Shown: piece after piece, positions 35,925 to 44,170 of the stretch | How positions within the stretch are numbered: position 1 is the stretch's first letter | How the letters are laid out: the number at the start of each line of letters is the position of its first letter | DNA from: Fodinibius salsisoli | GTDB taxonomy: Bacteria; Bacteroidota; Rhodothermia; Balneolales; Balneolaceae | Assembly (NCBI RefSeq): GCF_026229185.1 | Contig: NZ_JAGGJA010000001.1 | Location: 310,001 to 374,000 of the forward strand | Direction: 5' to 3' | Length of the DNA stretch: 64,000 bases | Made by a program: the position numbers and the translations under genes | Notes under the pieces: model-generated | The model's database searches: none | What the model was told of the DNA's origin: nothing | The model's input: only the letters and a program-made list of their open reading frames with translations

Positions 35925-37298
35925 ATGGTATACCGATTAGCATTTCTGATAGTAACGGGATTATTCATAGGCTGTTCATCACAAGAAATTCTGGATGTGG
36001 ATAAAGTGATAGAGAACGTCCATGTAATCTCTATGGGGGATGAAGAAATACAACAAGACCGTTCAGTACTGATTAAAGATGATCGCATCCAACAAGTTAT
36101 TAAGAGAGGAGAGGTAGCGGTGGCAGACACCGTTGAACGCATTGATGGTAATGGCGGATACCTGATCCCCGGACTCGCTGAGATGCATGCTCACATTCCA
36201 TCCAGAGATGCTAGCCGTGAATATATTGACGATGTATTGTTTCTTTATCTTGCCAATGGCATCACGACTATACGCGGTATGCTCGGGGACCCGCTTCATC
36301 TTAAATTACGAGAGCAAGCCGCACAAAATGAACTTCTGAGTCCACATATTTACACTTCGGGCCCCGGCTTTGGCGGTAACATAGAAAGTACTGAACAAGC
36401 ACGTCAAAGAGTACGTGACCAACATGAAGCAGGCTATAATTTTCTAAAAATATTTCCGGGTCCCTCTTTGGAAGAATATAATGCCATTGCTGATGAGGCG
36501 AATGCGGCAGGCATTGAGTTTTCGGGTCACATCCCAGCCTCTGTAGGACTCCAGCGAGCACTGGAAGCGGGCCAAACCACCATCGACCACCTGGATAAAT
36601 ATGTCGAGGCTTTGGTTACCGATAGTTCCAGCATACAAGAGGTAGAAGATCCCGGTGTTATTTATTTCGGGATGCATCTAACGCCCTATATAAATCGTGA
36701 CAGGATACAAGAAGTAGCCCAAATGACGGCAGAGGCTAGTACATGGAATGTGCCTACCCAGGCTTTGTCAGAGCACGTGCTGGGCCCCGATTCTCCCGAA
36801 GAACTGTCCCAACGACCTGAATTTCAGTATATGCCTGATGAAATGGTCAACAACTGGATTGGCAGCAAACAGTCGATCACCGGCCATGAAGGCTTTACCA
36901 CCGAACTGGCTGAGCAGTACCTGCAGCTTCGGCGGGATATTCTAAAAACCCTGCATGAGGCCGATGCCGGACTTCTGCTCGGTTCTGATGCCCCACAAAT
37001 CTTTAATGTACCGGGTTTCTCAGTGCATCACGAGTTGCGCTATATTGTCGAAGCCGGACTCACCCCGTATGAAGCAATTCAAACCGGTACCGTAAATCCT
37101 GCAGAATATCTTGGTAAAACGCAAGATCGAGGTACTATCGCCGAAGGCAAAGTGGCAGACATGGTGCTGCTTGAAGAAAATCCATTGGACGACATATCCA
37201 ATTCAAGTTCAATTGCAGGAGTCATGTACCGCGGAAACTGGCTCTCCAAAGAAGAAATTGACAAACGATTATCAGAGATAGCAGCTAAGTATGAATAG
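35925..37298 (+). CDS. Amidohydrolase family lipoprotein
   Basis: A 457-residue exported metal-dependent hydrolase. The leader MVYRLAFLIVTGLFIG ends in Cys (GCSS), so it is probably a lipoprotein. The composite domain IENVHVIS...DRIQQVIKRG precedes the barrel, whose metal-binding HxH lies in GLAEMHAHIP; further ligands are expected in FSGHIPASVG, TIDHLDKY and LLLGSDAPQ, and the C terminus has GTIAEGKVADMVLLE. Members hydrolyse dipeptides or cyclic amides; the substrate cannot be told. It stands alone, 89 bases after the zinc-finger gene. Confidence 0.9.
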   Translation: MVYRLAFLIVTGLFIGCSSQEILDVDKVIENVHVISMGDEEIQQDRSVLIKDDRIQQVIKRGEVAVADTVERIDGNGGYLIPGLAEMHAHIPSRDASREYIDDVLFLYLANGITTIRGMLGDPLHLKLREQAAQNELLSPHIYTSGPGFGGNIESTEQARQRVRDQHEAGYNFLKIFPGPSLEEYNAIADEANAAGIEFSGHIPASVGLQRALEAGQTTIDHLDKYVEALVTDSSSIQEVEDPGVIYFGMHLTPYINRDRIQEVAQMTAEASTWNVPTQALSEHVLGPDSPEELSQRPEFQYMPDEMVNNWIGSKQSITGHEGFTTELAEQYLQLRRDILKTLHEADAGLLLGSDAPQIFNVPGFSVHHELRYIVEAGLTPYEAIQTGTVNPAEYLGKTQDRGTIAEGKVADMVLLEENPLDDISNSSSIAGVMYRGNWLSKEEIDKRLSEIAAKYE

Positions 37299-37322
37299 AC
37301 GACAGCTCTTTGCGATAAATGC

Positions 37323-37464
37323 TAATAGAGACCTTTGCAAAACCAATATATACTAATGGCTGTGCTAAGCGTCCATGCTTAGCACCTTGCAAACATTTAT
37401 TTCAAGCGTGAACGCTTGAAAAGCCCAATAAAAAGGAAGTTTTACAAAGCCCTCTAATACTTAG
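37323..37464. repeat. MITE-like repeat, copy 1
   Basis: Ends 37323-37344 and 37435-37464 are imperfect inverted repeats (17 of 22 aligned positions) of the type TATTAGAGGnCTTTGnAAAACT. Inside lie two perfect hairpins: 37362-37370 with 37377-37385 (9 bp, 6-base loop) and 37401-37409 with 37412-37420 (9 bp, 2-base loop). The right end matches the left end of the element at 53231 at 20 of 23 positions when inverted. It fills most of the 266-base gap between the amidohydrolase and the GNAT gene. Confidence 0.6.
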
Positions 37465-37564
37465 TTAGTGATTTATATTATTCTTAAGTGGCAATACAAC
37501 ATTGAAAAAACAAATAGAAATTAATCCTCCTGTCCTTATCGACAGCGGTCGTTATATCCAATTT

Positions 37565-38083
37565 TCAGTTAAGCTCTTTTCGCATTATGTAATCTATCTG
37601 TTGCTCTTCACCCATTAAGAACGTATGGCTCCCGGTTTTCGCAAAACCCTTGTGTTCATAAAAAGAAATAGCCTTTTCATTATGCTCCCATACTCCCAAC
37701 CAGACATATTTTTTATTTCGGTCAGTAGCGATAGAAATAGCTTTTTCCAATAGTGAGCTACCGAGGCCTTGGCCTTGAAACTCTTTTCTGAGGTATATCC
37801 GCTCTATTTCTAACCCGTCCTTTTCCTGGAATTCTGTCTGTGCATCCTTTTCATTGACCTTAAGATACCCAGCCAGTTCTCCATTGCTATATAGAAATAA
37901 AAAAAGGGAATTGTGATTTCTTATTTCTTTTTTAAGTTGCTCTTTATTAAATGAAGATTCCAGATATGCATTCATTGTTTCGGAGCTATTCGTATCCGCA
38001 AATGTTTCATGGAATGTTTCTTTAGCTACTTCAGAAAGAAGTTCAACATCAGATAATGTACAAGTCTTAAAATCCAGATCCAT
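37565..38083 (-). CDS. GNAT family N-acetyltransferase
   Basis: A 172-residue acetyltransferase with the acetyl-CoA-binding motif A in IYLRKEFQGQGLGSSLLEKA, preceded by GYLKVNEKDAQTEF and followed by VWLGVWEHNEKAISFYEHKGF, the usual C-terminal strand and helix. The layout resembles PaiA or RimI-like small-molecule or N-terminal acetylases; the substrate is unknown. It is on the minus strand, downstream of the MarR gene (99-base gap), and the gene is noticeably AT-richer than the housekeeping genes nearby. Confidence 0.88.
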   Translation of the reverse strand: MDLDFKTCTLSDVELLSEVAKETFHETFADTNSSETMNAYLESSFNKEQLKKEIRNHNSLFLFLYSNGELAGYLKVNEKDAQTEFQEKDGLEIERIYLRKEFQGQGLGSSLLEKAISIATDRNKKYVWLGVWEHNEKAISFYEHKGFAKTGSHTFLMGEEQQIDYIMRKELN

Positions 38084-38182
38084 TGATAGGGTTAGTATTT
38101 TAATTAGCAGTTTTTATTTAAAGGATTATCTATGTAACGAAACCATTTCGCTTCATCAGTTGGCTGGAGCATGCTTTAATAA

Positions 38183-38635
38183 TCAGTAGGTGCGCTTGTT
38201 TCCTTTTTTCACAAATTCCCAGTCCTTTTCTATATTTTTTCTTACTCTTTGAAGGAGGTAAAAAAGAGTTTTAGCCTCATCTTTGGTAAGTCCCTCCAAT
38301 GCAACGTCTTCAGAATAATCATTTTCCTTTTTTATGAAGGAATAAACATCTTCTCCTTTCTCGGTAGGGAAGAGCCTGTTTATTTTTCTATTATGTTTAT
38401 CCCCTCTTTTCTCGATAAAGCCATTCATTTCAAGCTTTTTGATTGCCCGGGCAGCGGTTGTTCGATCTACTTTTATCATCTTAGCTACCTCTCCCTGGAT
38501 GATGCCGGGATGTTCACATATCCGAACAAGATATAAATATTGCCCTTTTGCCAGATCAAGTTCCTTAAACTCAATATTGCTTATCGAATCTAACGCTCGT
38601 GCAATCATTCCAATTTCTCGGAGAATTGTACTCAT
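38183..38635 (-). CDS. MarR-family transcriptional regulator
   Basis: A 150-residue winged-helix regulator: dimerisation helix MSTILREIGMIARALD, helix-turn-helix GEVAKMIKVDRTTAARAIKKLEMNGFIEK, and the wing KRGDKHNRKINRLFPTEKG. It is divergent from a YitT-like membrane protein gene; two near-identical 16-bp dyads lie between the starts (38654-38669 and 38700-38715), one close to each gene. It therefore probably represses both itself and the membrane protein, with an unknown small-molecule signal. Confidence 0.92.
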   Translation of the reverse strand: MSTILREIGMIARALDSISNIEFKELDLAKGQYLYLVRICEHPGIIQGEVAKMIKVDRTTAARAIKKLEMNGFIEKRGDKHNRKINRLFPTEKGEDVYSFIKKENDYSEDVALEGLTKDEAKTLFYLLQRVRKNIEKDWEFVKKGNKRTY

Positions 38636-38653
38636 AATACCGTTGCGCCTTAA

Positions 38654-38669
38654 TGTTGTAATTGCAACA
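38654..38669. promoter_or_regulatory. Putative MarR operator 1
   Basis: TGTTGTAATTGCAACA, a 16-bp near-palindrome ending 19 bases upstream of the marR-like start codon. It differs from operator 2 at two positions. Confidence 0.7.
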
Positions 38670-38699
38670 AAATGCCATTACTCTAATATAAATTTTAAA

Positions 38700-38715
38700 T
38701 GTTGCATTTGCAACA
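38700..38715. promoter_or_regulatory. Putative MarR operator 2
   Basis: TGTTGCATTTGCAACA, a 16-bp dyad with perfect 7-bp arms, lying 23 bases upstream of the YitT-like start at 38739 and just before its GGAGG ribosome-binding site. Both operators are followed by an A-rich run (AAAA), strengthening the match. Confidence 0.72.
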
Positions 38716-38738
38716 AAAATAAATGGAGGACGATTAAT

Positions 38739-39335
38739 ATGAAGTATTTCTTTTATGTATTAGGAATTTTAATCCTAACACTTGGCATTTCTTTAACTAT
38801 ACAATCCAACCTTGGAACTTCCCCATTTGATGCTCTTTTGGTCGGACTGGCAAAGAACATCGGCCTTACGGTGGGAAGTTGGGAAATAATAATATCATCC
38901 TTATTAATAGGTTGTGATTCATTGCTAAAAAGAGACAAGCCAGAAATACTGGGGTTAGTAACAGCTTTTGTAACGGGGGTTGGGATTGATATGTGGCTTT
39001 TTCTATTTCACAATACGATCACACCTAACCTGTGGTTTAGCCAAGCAATTTGTTTTGGTATTGGATTAGTTGTTATAGGATTAGGAACGGCAATGTACTT
39101 GCAAACAAATTTTGTCCCCATACCTATCGATCGATTAACATTGACCATACAGGAATTAGCCAGAACAAGCCTATTTTTTTCAAGAACATTCATTTATCTG
39201 GTATTCCTGATATTGGCATTGGCTTTAAATGGACCAATTGGCATCGGAACGTTATTAACCGTTTGTTTAGGTGGGCTAATCCTCGATTGGTTTATGCCAT
39301 TTACTAAAAAAATGGTGGGCTGCGTATTGTACTAA
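38739..39335 (+). CDS. YczE/YitT-family membrane protein
   Basis: A 198-residue membrane protein with about five helices starting MKYFFYVLGILILTLGISL. GTSPFDALLVGLA, GLVTAFVTGVGIDMWLF and PIPIDRLTLTIQE fit the YczE/YyaS/YitT family (COG2364). The start is ATG 38739, preceded by GGAGG at 38725-38729; the longer open frame to 38439 reads back through the operators and the marR gene and is not real. The family is of unknown function but often lies beside MarR or TetR regulators, suggesting export or resistance. Confidence 0.9.
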   Translation: MKYFFYVLGILILTLGISLTIQSNLGTSPFDALLVGLAKNIGLTVGSWEIIISSLLIGCDSLLKRDKPEILGLVTAFVTGVGIDMWLFLFHNTITPNLWFSQAICFGIGLVVIGLGTAMYLQTNFVPIPIDRLTLTIQELARTSLFFSRTFIYLVFLILALALNGPIGIGTLLTVCLGGLILDWFMPFTKKMVGCVLY

Positions 39336-39373
39336 TCTATTATAACATCAGCTTGTGATAAAAGCACAACCAG

Positions 39374-39724
39374 TTATAGACCATCATCAGATTTAACTGT
39401 TATTACTTTTGAAATGATAACTTCATAGCCGCTATACCACTTTTTGTACTTTTGTTTCGCTTTCTGATGGTCGGGATAATTTGAAAACCTTTTTAAGGCA
39501 TCTAAGCTATACCAGTAGTAAACGACCGATCTTTTGTTTTCTTCGTTGTTCGACCATCCCTCTTTACCCAAAAATCCCGGATTAGCGTTGGCAACCTGGT
39601 CTATGATATCATTCAAGCGCTCAAACTCTGAATCCTGATTCTTCAATCGGAAAATAAATGTAGCTGAATAAACAGAGGATTTATTATTCAATAGCTCACT
39701 TATCTGTTGAGTACTTCTTTTCAT
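39374..39724 (-). CDS. Antibiotic biosynthesis monooxygenase (ABM) family protein
   Basis: A 116-residue ferredoxin-like alpha-beta protein. SATFIFRLKNQDSEFERLNDII, ANPGFLGKEGW and VVYYWYSLDALKRFSNYPDHQKAK follow the strand-helix-strand order and conserved aromatic residues of ABM-domain proteins, which act as small oxygenases or haem-degrading enzymes and often only sense quinones. No partner gene is adjacent. It is convergent with the YitT-like gene (39-base gap). Confidence 0.8.
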   Translation of the reverse strand: MKRSTQQISELLNNKSSVYSATFIFRLKNQDSEFERLNDIIDQVANANPGFLGKEGWSNNEENKRSVVYYWYSLDALKRFSNYPDHQKAKQKYKKWYSGYEVIISKVITVKSDDGL

Positions 39725-39770
39725 ATGTTCTATCTATTTTGAAATGTAAATGAGTGTAACATAATCTTAT

Positions 39771-39792
39771 AGCAGGCTTTGCAAAGCCTGCT
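39771..39792 (-). terminator. Perfect 22-bp palindrome at the end of the second marR gene
   Basis: AGCAGGCTTTG followed directly by its complement CAAAGCCTGCT, covering the last base of the MarR stop codon. As RNA it would fold into a stem of up to 9-10 bp with a minimal loop. No T tract follows on the minus strand. The TTTGCAAA centre also resembles the ends of the MITE-like repeats. Confidence 0.5.
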
Positions 39793-40217
39793 TATACTTC
39801 CTCTATAGCTTTACTTATCATTTCCGACAGAACAGCCACATAGCGTTCGCCGAGTTCAGCCTCTTTTTGCTTCAACAACTGCTGCCAGGTTTTCTCCACC
39901 TCGACAGCCAGCTCTTCTCCTTTACTTGTACACACAATTGACTTTTCTCGCCCTTCAGCTTCTTTCGTTACCAGTTCGCGCCGTTCCAGCTTCTGTACCA
40001 AGCGGGTGATGGTTGAAGGCTTTAGGTAAAGCTTTTGTGCCAACTGGCTTGGGCGCACTCCAGGCTCATTGTCAACCAGCACCAGAATGAGAGCATGAGA
40101 GGAGGACAAGCCGAGAGTCGCAAAGGCTTCATCCGCCTGTCCTGAAAGCTTCCGTGACAGCGCTGAAGTTAAAAAATAGATATTCTCTGATAAAACAGTT
40201 GTATTTTTACCTTCCAT
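39792..40217 (-). CDS. MarR-family transcriptional regulator
   Basis: A 141-residue regulator distinct from the one at 38183: SENIYFLTSALSRKLSGQAD dimer helix, RPSQLAQKLYLKPSTITRLVQKLERREL helix-turn-helix, and wing EAEGREKSIVCTSKG. A perfect 10-bp dyad (TTAAATTTTG with CAAAATTTAA, 40224-40233 and 40256-40265) lies immediately upstream and may be its own operator. Its target is not apparent; the ABM gene 68 bases downstream on the same strand is a candidate. Confidence 0.9.
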   Translation of the reverse strand: MEGKNTTVLSENIYFLTSALSRKLSGQADEAFATLGLSSSHALILVLVDNEPGVRPSQLAQKLYLKPSTITRLVQKLERRELVTKEAEGREKSIVCTSKGEELAVEVEKTWQQLLKQKEAELGERYVAVLSEMISKAIEEV

Positions 40218-40223
40218 AACAAC

Positions 40224-40265
40224 TTAAATTTTGCTTGAGCATACAATTAAATATACAAAATTTAA
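40224..40265 (-). promoter_or_regulatory. Dyad upstream of the second marR gene
   Basis: TTAAATTTTG (40224-40233) and CAAAATTTAA (40256-40265) are perfect inverted repeats with a 22-base AT-rich spacer, 7 bases before the marR start codon. Possible autoregulatory operator; AT-rich, so chance is not excluded. Confidence 0.4.
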
Positions 40266-40309
40266 GGAATAGGGGTATAAAGCAGCTTATTCCCTTTATA
40301 CCCTATTCC
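40266..40309 (-). terminator. Terminator-like hairpin after glgP
   Basis: GGAATAGGGGTATAAAG (40266-40282) pairs with CTTTATACCCTATTCC (40294-40309): 16 bp with a single bulged G and an 11-base loop. It begins 11 bases after the glgP stop codon on the minus strand and is followed there by TTAAATTTTG. It should end or stabilise the glgP transcript. Confidence 0.65.
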
Positions 40310-40319
40310 CTAAAACGCC

Positions 40320-42785
40320 TTAAACTTCAACATCCCATATCCGCTCGCAGTAATCCTGAATGGAACGGTCTGAAGAAAAGTGTCCCATGTTCGCAGTATT
40401 AACAATCGCTCTGCGGAACCACTCGTCTTTATCTTTAAAGACCTGCTCTACCTCGCCTTGCTTGTCTACATAGGCACGATAGTCGCCCAAGACCATAAAA
40501 TAATCTTTCTCCTTCAACAAAGCGTTGGTTATCGGGTGGAAAAGGTCGGGCTGCTCGGGGCTAAAGTATCCTTTATGAATTTGATCAATGACCTTCTTTA
40601 ACTCTTTGTCAGCCTCACAAATCTTTTCGGGATCATACCCATTCTGCCGTATCTCTTCTATTTCATCTACTGTTAGACCAAAGATAAAGATATTTTCCGG
40701 ACCCACTTGCTCCCGGATTTCAATATTGGCTCCATCCAGGGTGCCAATAGTTAAGGCACCGTTAAGGGCAAACTTCATATTGCCCGTTCCGGATGCCTCC
40801 ATTCCGGCCGTGGATATCTGTTCCGACAAGTCCGCCGCGGGAATCATTTTCTCAGCCAAAGTTACGCTGTAGTTTGGCAAGAAGAGCAAACGAAGAGTAT
40901 CCGCTACCTCCGGGTCGTTGTTGATCATCTCTGCCACATTACTAATTAACTTTATATGCAGCTTGGCCATCGTATATCCCGGCGCAGCTTTACCTGCAAA
41001 AAGCAGGGTTCGTGGCTCTATATCCGCATTGGGATTCTCCTTCAACCTATTATAAAGCGTAATCATATGGAAGACCGCCATCAGTTGACGCTTGTACTCA
41101 TGGATACGCTTAATCTGGATATCAAAAATGGAGTGAGGATCGACAGTCACGCCCTCCGTTTTCTTAATATAGTCTGCCAGCTTCTGCTTGTTCTCAAGCT
41201 TAATCTGCTCAAACGATTCCTTGAATTCAGGATCATCAGCAAACTGCTCTACTTGCTTCAGCTGACTCAAATGCGTTACCCAATCATCTCCAATACGATC
41301 CGAAATCAGGTCCGCCAGTTTACGATTGCACTGTCGGAGCCAGCGGCGGGGCGTAATTCCATTCGTTACGTTCGTAAATTTATCGGGATACTCCTGGGCA
41401 AAATCTTTAAAGATGGTCTTTTTCATCAAATTACTGTGCAGCTCAGAAACGCCATTCACCTTTTTAGCACCTACAATACCCAGACGCCCCATTCGAACAC
41501 GGGCATTCATCTCGTTGCTTATGATGCGCATACGATCTTTTTTATCCGATTGACTGCTTTTATCACTCTCTACTTCAATGGACTGCAGGAAACGACGATC
41601 AATCTCGCGAATAATTTGGGTATGTCGCGGCAACAGGTTCGACATCAGTGACAGGGGCCACTTTTCCAGTGCCTCGGGCATCAGCGTATGATTAGTATAA
41701 CTGATGGTCTCCGTTACGATATCCCATGCCGGCTCCCATTCCAGCCCTTCCTGATCCATCAGCATGCGCATAAATTCAGGGATCGCTAAGTTCGGATGGG
41801 TATCATTACACTGGATGGCCATCTGGTCCGGAATTTTTCGGAAATCATCAAACTGCTTTTTGAACCGACTCATGGCGTCCTGCAACGAAGCTGACACCAA
41901 GAAGTACTCTTGCTTGAGTCGCAACTCCTGACCTTTAAAAACCTTGTCATTAGGATATAACACGCGCGAAATATTTTCTTCAAGCATATTATTCCGCACC
42001 GCATTGATATAATCGCCCTGGTTAAAACTTTTCAGGTCAAAACCTTCATCCGAGGTAGCCTTCCAGAGCCGCAGATTATTAACGATGCCATTCTGGAAAC
42101 CCGGAACGGGTGTATCATAAGCAAGGGCATTGACGTTATGCGTATTGGTCCAGTCGAAGTGAAGACGCCCGCTACTATCTTTAGTAGCCGTCGTATCTCC
42201 ATAAAACTGTACGGTATACTTTTTCTTTAATGGGCGTGCAACGCCCCAGGGATATCCATACTGCAGCCACTGGTCGGGCTTTTCGATCTGCCAGCCATCT
42301 TTAATATCCTGGTCGAAAATCCCGTAATCATACCGGATCCCGTAGCCAATAGCCGGAACGCCCAGTGTAGCCATTGAGTCGAGGAAGCAGGCTGCCAGAC
42401 GTCCTAATCCGCCATTGCCCAGACCGGCATCCACTTCGGCTGCGCGAATTTTGTCATAGTCGAAGCCAAGTTCTTCAATAGCTTCGGCCGCCACATCCTG
42501 CACGCCCAGGTTGATGAGCATATTATCCAGAAGCCGTCCAATCAGGTACTCCATGGACAAGTAGTAAACCCGCTTGGACTTTTCGTTATAATAACGCTGC
42601 TGTGTATCGATCCATCGGTCATGCAAACGATCCATCACCGCCAACACCACGCTTTGGTAGCTATCCCATTCGGTTAACGAATATTGATCTTTTGCCAGGG
42701 TGTAATGCAGGTGCTGCTTAATATCTTCCCGGAAGGCATCTACATCCATACCTGTTCGGGGATTCGTAACTGTGCCCGTGCTCAT
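40320..42785 (-). CDS. glgP: Glycogen/maltodextrin phosphorylase
   Basis: An 821-residue PLP-dependent phosphorylase releasing glucose 1-phosphate from alpha-1,4-glucans. YYLSMEYLIGRLLDNML near the N terminus, GNGGLGRLAACFLDSMATL, IQCNDTHPNLAIPE, KRIHEYKRQ and EASGTGNMKFALNGALTIGT (PLP lysine near 670) are family signatures. Length is that of the bacterial GlgP/MalP type. No other glycogen gene is adjacent. A hairpin follows the stop. A 260-base upstream stretch precedes the repeat region near 43 kb. Confidence 0.96.
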   Translation of the reverse strand: MSTGTVTNPRTGMDVDAFREDIKQHLHYTLAKDQYSLTEWDSYQSVVLAVMDRLHDRWIDTQQRYYNEKSKRVYYLSMEYLIGRLLDNMLINLGVQDVAAEAIEELGFDYDKIRAAEVDAGLGNGGLGRLAACFLDSMATLGVPAIGYGIRYDYGIFDQDIKDGWQIEKPDQWLQYGYPWGVARPLKKKYTVQFYGDTTATKDSSGRLHFDWTNTHNVNALAYDTPVPGFQNGIVNNLRLWKATSDEGFDLKSFNQGDYINAVRNNMLEENISRVLYPNDKVFKGQELRLKQEYFLVSASLQDAMSRFKKQFDDFRKIPDQMAIQCNDTHPNLAIPEFMRMLMDQEGLEWEPAWDIVTETISYTNHTLMPEALEKWPLSLMSNLLPRHTQIIREIDRRFLQSIEVESDKSSQSDKKDRMRIISNEMNARVRMGRLGIVGAKKVNGVSELHSNLMKKTIFKDFAQEYPDKFTNVTNGITPRRWLRQCNRKLADLISDRIGDDWVTHLSQLKQVEQFADDPEFKESFEQIKLENKQKLADYIKKTEGVTVDPHSIFDIQIKRIHEYKRQLMAVFHMITLYNRLKENPNADIEPRTLLFAGKAAPGYTMAKLHIKLISNVAEMINNDPEVADTLRLLFLPNYSVTLAEKMIPAADLSEQISTAGMEASGTGNMKFALNGALTIGTLDGANIEIREQVGPENIFIFGLTVDEIEEIRQNGYDPEKICEADKELKKVIDQIHKGYFSPEQPDLFHPITNALLKEKDYFMVLGDYRAYVDKQGEVEQVFKDKDEWFRRAIVNTANMGHFSSDRSIQDYCERIWDVEV

Positions 42786-43208
42786 ATTATTTACCTATTT
42801 CTTATAAAAAGATTAAAAACCAAAGGTCAAGGATGAGTAATTATTAACAAAATTGCTAATTATTAATTTGTTAATTTTTTTGATGTTTTTTCGATTTTGC
42901 CTCTGGAGCAGGCCTGAATATTGTTTAAAGTATGAATAGAATCAATGGTAAAGATAGTGAACATAAACAGATAAAATAGTGGTAGACAATACGTTTTTGG
43001 GGCCTCAAGTAGGGACTTTGCCAAACTACACTTGTCATCCTGAATTCAGTTCAGGATCTCCTTGAAAAGATTGACATGGATCGTTGAGAGTCTGAAACCC
43101 CGAATGGTCGGAGGAGAAGGAAGACAGGCCCTGTGGAATGCCACTCTGTAAGCTTTACTAAACTTCGAAAGTTTAGTAAAGCTTAAGTTTAAAACACTCT
43201 CAACTCCT
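42786..43208. other. Gene-free gap containing a dispersed repeat
   Basis: These 423 bases separate glgP and ispE, both on the minus strand. The left part (42786-43000) is AT-rich and should contain the glgP promoter. The right part carries the repeat copy and long hairpin listed separately. An open frame at 43046-43231 lies inside the repeat and overlaps ispE, and is not a credible gene. Confidence 0.6.
43011..43184. repeat. MITE-like repeat, copy 2, ending in a perfect 16-bp hairpin
   Basis: The left end AGGGACTTTGCCAAACT and the core TGTCATCCTGAATTC ... CAGGATCTCCTTGAAAAGA match the element at 53231 (TGTCACCCTG ... CAGGATCTCCTTAGAAAGA). The right end is AAGCTTTACTAAACTT (43150-43165), a 3-base loop, and its perfect complement (43169-43184). 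The element ends 25 bases past the ispE stop codon, so the hairpin may also terminate that transcript. Confidence 0.6.
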
Positions 43209-44081
43209 TCACCCTTTACGATAGATTCCATAGTCGGGCGTAAAACCCGCAGGGGTAAGACTGCAAGGTAGCTCCAGCTCCAACAATCCCTTGTAGGCCT
43301 CTGTTGCTACAAACTCCTGTTCAAAAACACCATAAACGGCGGAACCGCTGCCCGTCATGGATGCGTAAAGCGCTCCAAATTCATACATCTGGTCTTTCAG
43401 ATTCCCCGCCACATGGATCCGGGGGAAGACGGTCTGCTCCAAATCATTGACCAGCTCATACCGCCATTCATCGAGCTCCGTTTGGGTCAGTGTCTTCTTG
43501 AGGTCGAAATCAGGTTCAGGGTTCGGCTGGCAGTACCGATACGCCTCGGGCGTACTACTCGACTCGTCTGGAAAACAAGTTACAATGGGATAGTCTGGCT
43601 GGATATCCAGCTCCTCAATTTCATGGCCTATGCCGTGCCCAATCCCGGTTTTCCCTTTGATAAAGAAGGGAACATCAGCGCCCAAATCGCGACTCAGATC
43701 AATAAGCTCATCATCACTAAGACCTAAGTCTTCGATTTTATTGAACATACGAAGGGTCAGGGCGGCGTTACTACTGCCCCCGCCAAGACCTGCGCCCGCC
43801 GGAATGCGTTTCTCCACGCGGATCAGGTAATTGTGCTGCAGTCCCACATAGCGATCCAGGGCAGCAATAGCTTTGTTGATCAGGTTGCTCTCATCGGTGG
43901 GAATATCCTGATCGCCGGAACTATCAATTTCGAGCTTCATCTCGGGTGCCTGCTCAACCTCAAAGTGGTCGCGCCAATCCAAAAAACAGAAGCCTGTTTC
44001 TATGCGATGGTAGCCAGTTGGCAGCCGCTCTAACACATGAAGTCCCAGGTTTATTTTGGCGTACGAATCAGCTATCCACAT
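43209..44081 (-). CDS. ispE: 4-diphosphocytidyl-2-C-methyl-D-erythritol kinase
   Basis: A 290-residue GHMP kinase of the non-mevalonate isoprenoid pathway, phosphorylating CDP-methylerythritol at the 2-hydroxyl. The N terminus SYAKINLGLHVLERLPTGYH, the ATP-binding RIPAGAGLGGGSSNAAL and the C-terminal MTGSGSAVYGVF are diagnostic. DESSSTPEAYRY fits the region before the C-terminal domain. Normal length. It lies 89 bases downstream of the CCA-adding enzyme gene on the same strand; the gap holds an imperfect inverted repeat built from TTGGTTAAT words. Confidence 0.96.
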   Translation of the reverse strand: MWIADSYAKINLGLHVLERLPTGYHRIETGFCFLDWRDHFEVEQAPEMKLEIDSSGDQDIPTDESNLINKAIAALDRYVGLQHNYLIRVEKRIPAGAGLGGGSSNAALTLRMFNKIEDLGLSDDELIDLSRDLGADVPFFIKGKTGIGHGIGHEIEELDIQPDYPIVTCFPDESSSTPEAYRYCQPNPEPDFDLKKTLTQTELDEWRYELVNDLEQTVFPRIHVAGNLKDQMYEFGALYASMTGSGSAVYGVFEQEFVATEAYKGLLELELPCSLTPAGFTPDYGIYRKG

Positions 44082-44170
44082 GGTTTGGTGATTAGTTATT
44101 TGAAAATTTGTTATTGGTTAATAGTTATCAGGCAACTCATTGAAGGAGTGAAACAAATAACCATTAACGA

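Noticed and set aside
38439-38738. 100-residue N-terminal extension of the YitT-like gene
   Set aside because: It would read through both MarR operators and antisense to the marR-like gene; ATG 38739 has a GGAGG site and the correct membrane N terminus.
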